Source: Spirochaetota bacterium (GTDB taxonomy: Bacteria > Spirochaetota > UBA12135 > COTS27 > JAFLEE01). From it: a DNA stretch of 64,000 nt. Both the position numbers and the translations under genes were made by a program. Shown in pieces: positions 61,120 to 64,000 of this stretch. Each line of letters opens with the position of its first letter. Position 1 is the first letter of the stretch. Under the pieces are notes generated by a model. That model worked only from the letters and a program-made list of their open reading frames with translations, was not told the DNA's origin and searched no databases. The stretch lies in the NCBI GenBank assembly GCA_017302015.1, contig JAFLEE010000003.1:62001-126000 (forward strand), written 5' to 3'.

Positions 61120-62425
61120 AGCGGATGACCTCGAGGGGCCGCAGTCGGGAAGCGGCCAGCGACGGAAAGAGCCCCGCCAAGACGGAGAGGACGATGGCGC
61201 TGGCGACGAGGATGGCCGCGCGCGCCACGCTGATGTCGGCGGGGATCTTGTCGAGGTAATAGATGCGCGGGTCGAAGAACTTGAACTCGCTCACGGGGGC
61301 GCCCCCCCCCTGGCCGAGGAGGTGGAGGAGGAGGGCCCACAAATGGACGCCGGCGTTGATAAAGAACTCGATGAAGGCCAGCACTTCCTTGATGTAGATC
61401 GAGGCGAGCAGGCCCAGGATGGCGCCGAGGATCGCCCCGACGATCGTGGTGATGAGCCCCTCGAACATGAAGATGCGGGCGATGTGGGAGGGCTTCATGC
61501 CGAGGGTCTTGAGGATGCCGATCTCCTTCTGCTTCTCGAGGACGAGCATGATCTGGCTCCCCATGACGTTGAAGATCGCCACGAGCAGGATGAAGATGAG
61601 GATGATCCAGATCATGGCGCGCTCGTTCTGCAGGGCCTGGAAGAGCGTGGCGTTGAGTTCGGTCCAGGAATAGACCGAGTAGCGGCTGCCGTAGCGCTGC
61701 AGCAGGAGCGTCGCCAGGTCGTCGGCCTTCATCGGGTTCTTGAGCTTGATCTCGAGGCGGGTGACCTCGTCGGGGAGGTCGAGGATGTCCTGCAGGGTCC
61801 GCAGGGACGTGAAGACGATGTTGCGGTCGAAATCGCTGTGGCCGGTGCGGAAGATGCCGGTGACCATGGCGCGGAATTGGGCCATCTCGACGTTCGGCGT
61901 CAGCGACCCCCGGGCGAGGAGGACCGTGACCCGGTTGGAGACGTCGACGAGGTGGTTATAGGCCAGCACATCGCCGACGAGGAGGTAATTCTTGCGCGTC
62001 ACGTCGGCGAGGCCGTTGGTGACCTTGAAGACCGAGGCGAATTCGCGGTCGTTGGTGAAGAGATCGGGGGTCACCGCGCGGATGACCACCGGCTGGTAGC
62101 CGTTATAGAACTGGACCAGCCCGTCGGCTTCGATCATGGGGTTGACCGAGACCACCCCGGGATAGGCGCGGATCTCTTCCATCAGCTTCTCGTAGCGCTC
62201 GATGCCCTGGGAGCCGGGGGCGGCCACGGAGATGTGGCTCTTGACCCCGAGGATCTTGGAGCGCATCTCGTTCTGGAAGCCGATGAGCACGCTCATGACC
62301 ACCACGGGGACCATCACGCCGAGGCAGACGCCGCCGATGGAGAGCATGCTCATGAGGGACACGAGGTTGTGCCGGCGGCTCTTGGCCATCAAATACCGGA
62401 AACCGATGAATAATTCGAGGCGCAT
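61112..62425 (-). CDS. Lipoprotein-releasing system permease LolC/LolE
   Basis: The ATG at 62423-62425 gives 437 residues starting MRLELFIGFRYLMAKSRRHN, with the first transmembrane helix (about 25-48), a large periplasmic domain (about 50-270), and three more helices near the C-terminus. The FtsX/MacB-like core motif EKQKEIGILKTLGMKPSHIA is present. A single permease gene suggests a homodimer (LolF-like) or a second one elsewhere. A perfect-spacing promoter lies upstream. Confidence 0.92.
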   Translation of the reverse strand: MRLELFIGFRYLMAKSRRHNLVSLMSMLSIGGVCLGVMVPVVVMSVLIGFQNEMRSKILGVKSHISVAAPGSQGIERYEKLMEEIRAYPGVVSVNPMIEADGLVQFYNGYQPVVIRAVTPDLFTNDREFASVFKVTNGLADVTRKNYLLVGDVLAYNHLVDVSNRVTVLLARGSLTPNVEMAQFRAMVTGIFRTGHSDFDRNIVFTSLRTLQDILDLPDEVTRLEIKLKNPMKADDLATLLLQRYGSRYSVYSWTELNATLFQALQNERAMIWIILIFILLVAIFNVMGSQIMLVLEKQKEIGILKTLGMKPSHIARIFMFEGLITTIVGAILGAILGLLASIYIKEVLAFIEFFINAGVHLWALLLHLLGQGGGAPVSEFKFFDPRIYYLDKIPADISVARAAILVASAIVLSVLAGLFPSLAASRLRPLEVIRYE

Positions 62426-62457
62426 GGGGGTGGGACGAGGGGTGGAGTGAAGGCCGC

Positions 62458-62486
62458 ATTGTACTCCCGGAGGCCGAACCTGACAA
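62458..62486 (-). promoter_or_regulatory. Promoter of the lolC/E-lolD-SpoU operon
   Basis: TTGTCA (62481-62486), 17-base spacer and TACAAT (62458-62463) on the minus strand. Confidence 0.85.
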
Positions 62487-62492
62487 GGAAAT

Positions 62493-62521
62493 TTGCGGAC
62501 GCCCGGGGGGAATACTAGAAT
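62493..62521 (+). promoter_or_regulatory. Promoter of murJ
   Basis: TTGCGG (62493-62498), 17-base spacer and TAGAAT (62516-62521), 44 bases before the GTG start. Confidence 0.55.
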
Positions 62522-62564
62522 TTGCCGCCTCTTTCCGGTCCGACCGGCGCGAACCACTGCTTCC

Positions 62565-64000
62565 GTGAACAAAGAATCCCCTTCTCTGGGCCGCCGCGCC
62601 TTCTCGATGGCCTGGGTCACCGGGGTCTCCCGACTTTTCGGGCTGGTGCGCAGCCAGTTCATGGCGGGCCTCCTGGGCGCCACCGGAATCGGGGACGCCT
62701 TCAATATCGCTTTCCGTTTCCCGAACCTGCTTCGGCGCCTCTTCGCCGAGGGAGCCATGAGTTCGGGCTTCGTCCCGGTGTTCACCCGCCTCGTCGAGAA
62801 GGAGGGGCCCCAGAGCGCCCAACGATTCTTTTCCCGGATCTTCGCCCTGCTCGCCACGATCCTCGTGGTGCTCACGATCCTCGTCATCGCCATCGCGCCC
62901 TGGATCATCGACTTTTATTACGCCGGGCAGGCCGGGGGAAGTCCGGAGGAGCGCCGCCTGGCGATCCTCCTATTCCGCCTCATGTTCCCCTACCTCCTCT
63001 TCGTGAGCTTGGCCGCCATCCTCCAGGGGGTGCTGAACACCCACCACGAATTCTCCATCCCCGCGGCGGCGCCCATCTTTTTCAACGTCTTCGTGATCGG
63101 GTCCGCCCTCGCCTACCTCGCGTTCTACCGGGGCCAACTCACCCAGGCGCGGGCGGTTTTTCTCGCGGTGGGGGTCGTGCTGGGGGGGGTGGCCCAGCTC
63201 GGTGTCCAGGTTCCGTGGTTGATGCGCCATGGCTACCGCCTGGGATTCGATTTCCACTGGAAGGATCCCCAGGTCGCGCGCTTCCTGACCTTGGTCCTCC
63301 CCACCATCTTCTCCGCGGGGGTGTACCAACTCAACGCGATGCTCGTCGATCCATTGGCCGTCGCGGTGGGCGAGGGCGCCCTTTCCGCCATCCAATACTC
63401 CATCCGGCTCCAGGAATTCCCCCTGGGCATGGTGGTGGTCTCCCTGGCCACGGTGAGCCTGCCCGTCTTCTCCCGCCACGTGGCCACAGGCGACCGGGAG
63501 GCCCTGCACCACGAGATCCGCCGCACCCTGGCGCTGACCTCCCTCACCATGCTCCCCGTCATGCTCTTCAGTTTCTTTTTCGCGAGGGAAATCATCCGAC
63601 TCGTCTACGGGATGGGCGCCTTCGATGCCCGCGCCGTGGCCCTGACCGGGGCCTGTTTTTCGTTCCACATCGCCTCGATCTGGTTCATCGGATTCTCGCG
63701 AGTCCTGACCAACGTCTTCTTCGCCAACCAGGACACCCGGAGCCCCCTCTGGGTGAGCCTAGCGGGCCTCGTCTCCAACGTGGGCTTCGCCGTCCTGCTC
63801 ACCCGGGTTCTCCCCTGGGGCGTGGCGGGCATCGCCATGGCGGGGGGCTTGTCGGCGCTCGCCATGGCGGTCCTCTATGCCATCCTCTTGGCCCGCCGGG
63901 GGCATCCGTTCGTCAACGGGGCCTTTCTCCTGCTCCACTTCAAGGTGCTGGCGGCCCTCCTGGCCCCCGCCGCGGCCCTCTGGGCGATCCGAAGCCAGGT
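62565..64000 (+). CDS. murJ: Lipid II flippase MurJ, partial
   Basis: The frame starts at GTG 62565 (MNKESPSLGRRAFSMAWVTG) and runs off the right edge after about 478 codons. It has at least ten hydrophobic segments and MurJ/MVF signatures: GDAFNIAFRFPNLLRRLFAE, GAMSSGFVPVF and LVYGMGAFDARAV. MurJ flips the peptidoglycan precursor lipid II across the inner membrane. It is divergent from the lol operon. The C-terminus is missing because of the window end, not because of damage. Confidence 0.95.
   Translation, partial: MNKESPSLGRRAFSMAWVTGVSRLFGLVRSQFMAGLLGATGIGDAFNIAFRFPNLLRRLFAEGAMSSGFVPVFTRLVEKEGPQSAQRFFSRIFALLATILVVLTILVIAIAPWIIDFYYAGQAGGSPEERRLAILLFRLMFPYLLFVSLAAILQGVLNTHHEFSIPAAAPIFFNVFVIGSALAYLAFYRGQLTQARAVFLAVGVVLGGVAQLGVQVPWLMRHGYRLGFDFHWKDPQVARFLTLVLPTIFSAGVYQLNAMLVDPLAVAVGEGALSAIQYSIRLQEFPLGMVVVSLATVSLPVFSRHVATGDREALHHEIRRTLALTSLTMLPVMLFSFFFAREIIRLVYGMGAFDARAVALTGACFSFHIASIWFIGFSRVLTNVFFANQDTRSPLWVSLAGLVSNVGFAVLLTRVLPWGVAGIAMAGGLSALAMAVLYAILLARRGHPFVNGAFLLLHFKVLAALLAPAAALWAIRSQ

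Noticed and set aside
1-64000. CRISPR arrays, insertion sequences, prophage genes
   Set aside because: No regularly spaced repeats, transposase motifs or phage genes were seen on either strand.

Overview
The window is about 64 kb of a high-GC bacterial chromosome that very probably belongs to a spirochaete (Spirochaetota). The main evidence is a FlaB-type flagellin of the periplasmic-flagellum class at 55316-56179 and a class I lysyl-tRNA synthetase at 50905-52470. Spirochaete-style envelope genes (PASTA protein, FecR protein, FlgT-like and CsgG-like proteins, lipoproteins) and LolCDE/TonB-receptor genes agree with a two-membrane cell. No plasmid, phage, IS element or CRISPR array was seen. 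The assignment below phylum level is open.

Layout. 1-2949: partial membrane protein, PASTA protein and a TPR-like membrane protein. 2969-12188: carbohydrate region with an AraC regulator, GH38 alpha-mannosidase, tRNA-Lys(CUU), glycerol kinase, and a three-gene Gfo/Idh - TIM barrel - Gfo/Idh operon under a LacI-type operator. 12278-13210: outer-membrane barrel protein. 13376-23819: the classical origin-proximal block, dnaA | rpmH-rnpA-yidD-yidC-jag-mnmE-mnmG-rsmG-parA-parB, with two parS sites. mnmE carries a frameshift in a poly-C run. 23905-31811: RNase J, ychF, rpsU, thpR, a 52-aa small protein, aspS, ybeY, an FtsB-like protein and tmRNA. 32264-39914: ABC-F ATPase, LacI regulator, Rrf2 regulator, and an operon of a membrane protein, a long cytosolic protein of unknown function, potA and potB (no potC or potD). 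40121-46825: six consecutive genes for exported proteins with FecR, FlgT-like, lipoprotein, MORN-repeat, CsgG-like/beta-barrel and lipoprotein products. 46830-64000: comM/yifB, a DUF2225 protein, murF, lysK, TonB-dependent receptor, flaB, a TIR-like nucleotide-binding-domain protein, GH2 beta-mannosidase, a small Cys protein, a SpoU methyltransferase, lolD, lolC/E and partial murJ.

How parts fit together. The 13-24 kb block handles replication initiation, segregation, inner-membrane insertion and wobble-uridine tRNA modification. The GH38 and GH2 enzymes with AraC, LacI and Gfo/Idh genes point to use of mannose-containing glycans. The 40-47 kb cluster looks like a dedicated envelope assembly and is the best candidate for an undescribed system.

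Most notable observations: DnaA lacks the normal DHTTV box-recognition motif and has GGKSPSAV there; one parS site sits inside the hairpin of the parB/RNase J terminator; a 14-bp element is shared by the two outward promoters flanking dnaA; extended -10 promoters of the form TGG-TAnnAT recur, several so close to the start codon that the transcripts should be leaderless; and an apparent decayed aspS fragment lies upstream of thpR.
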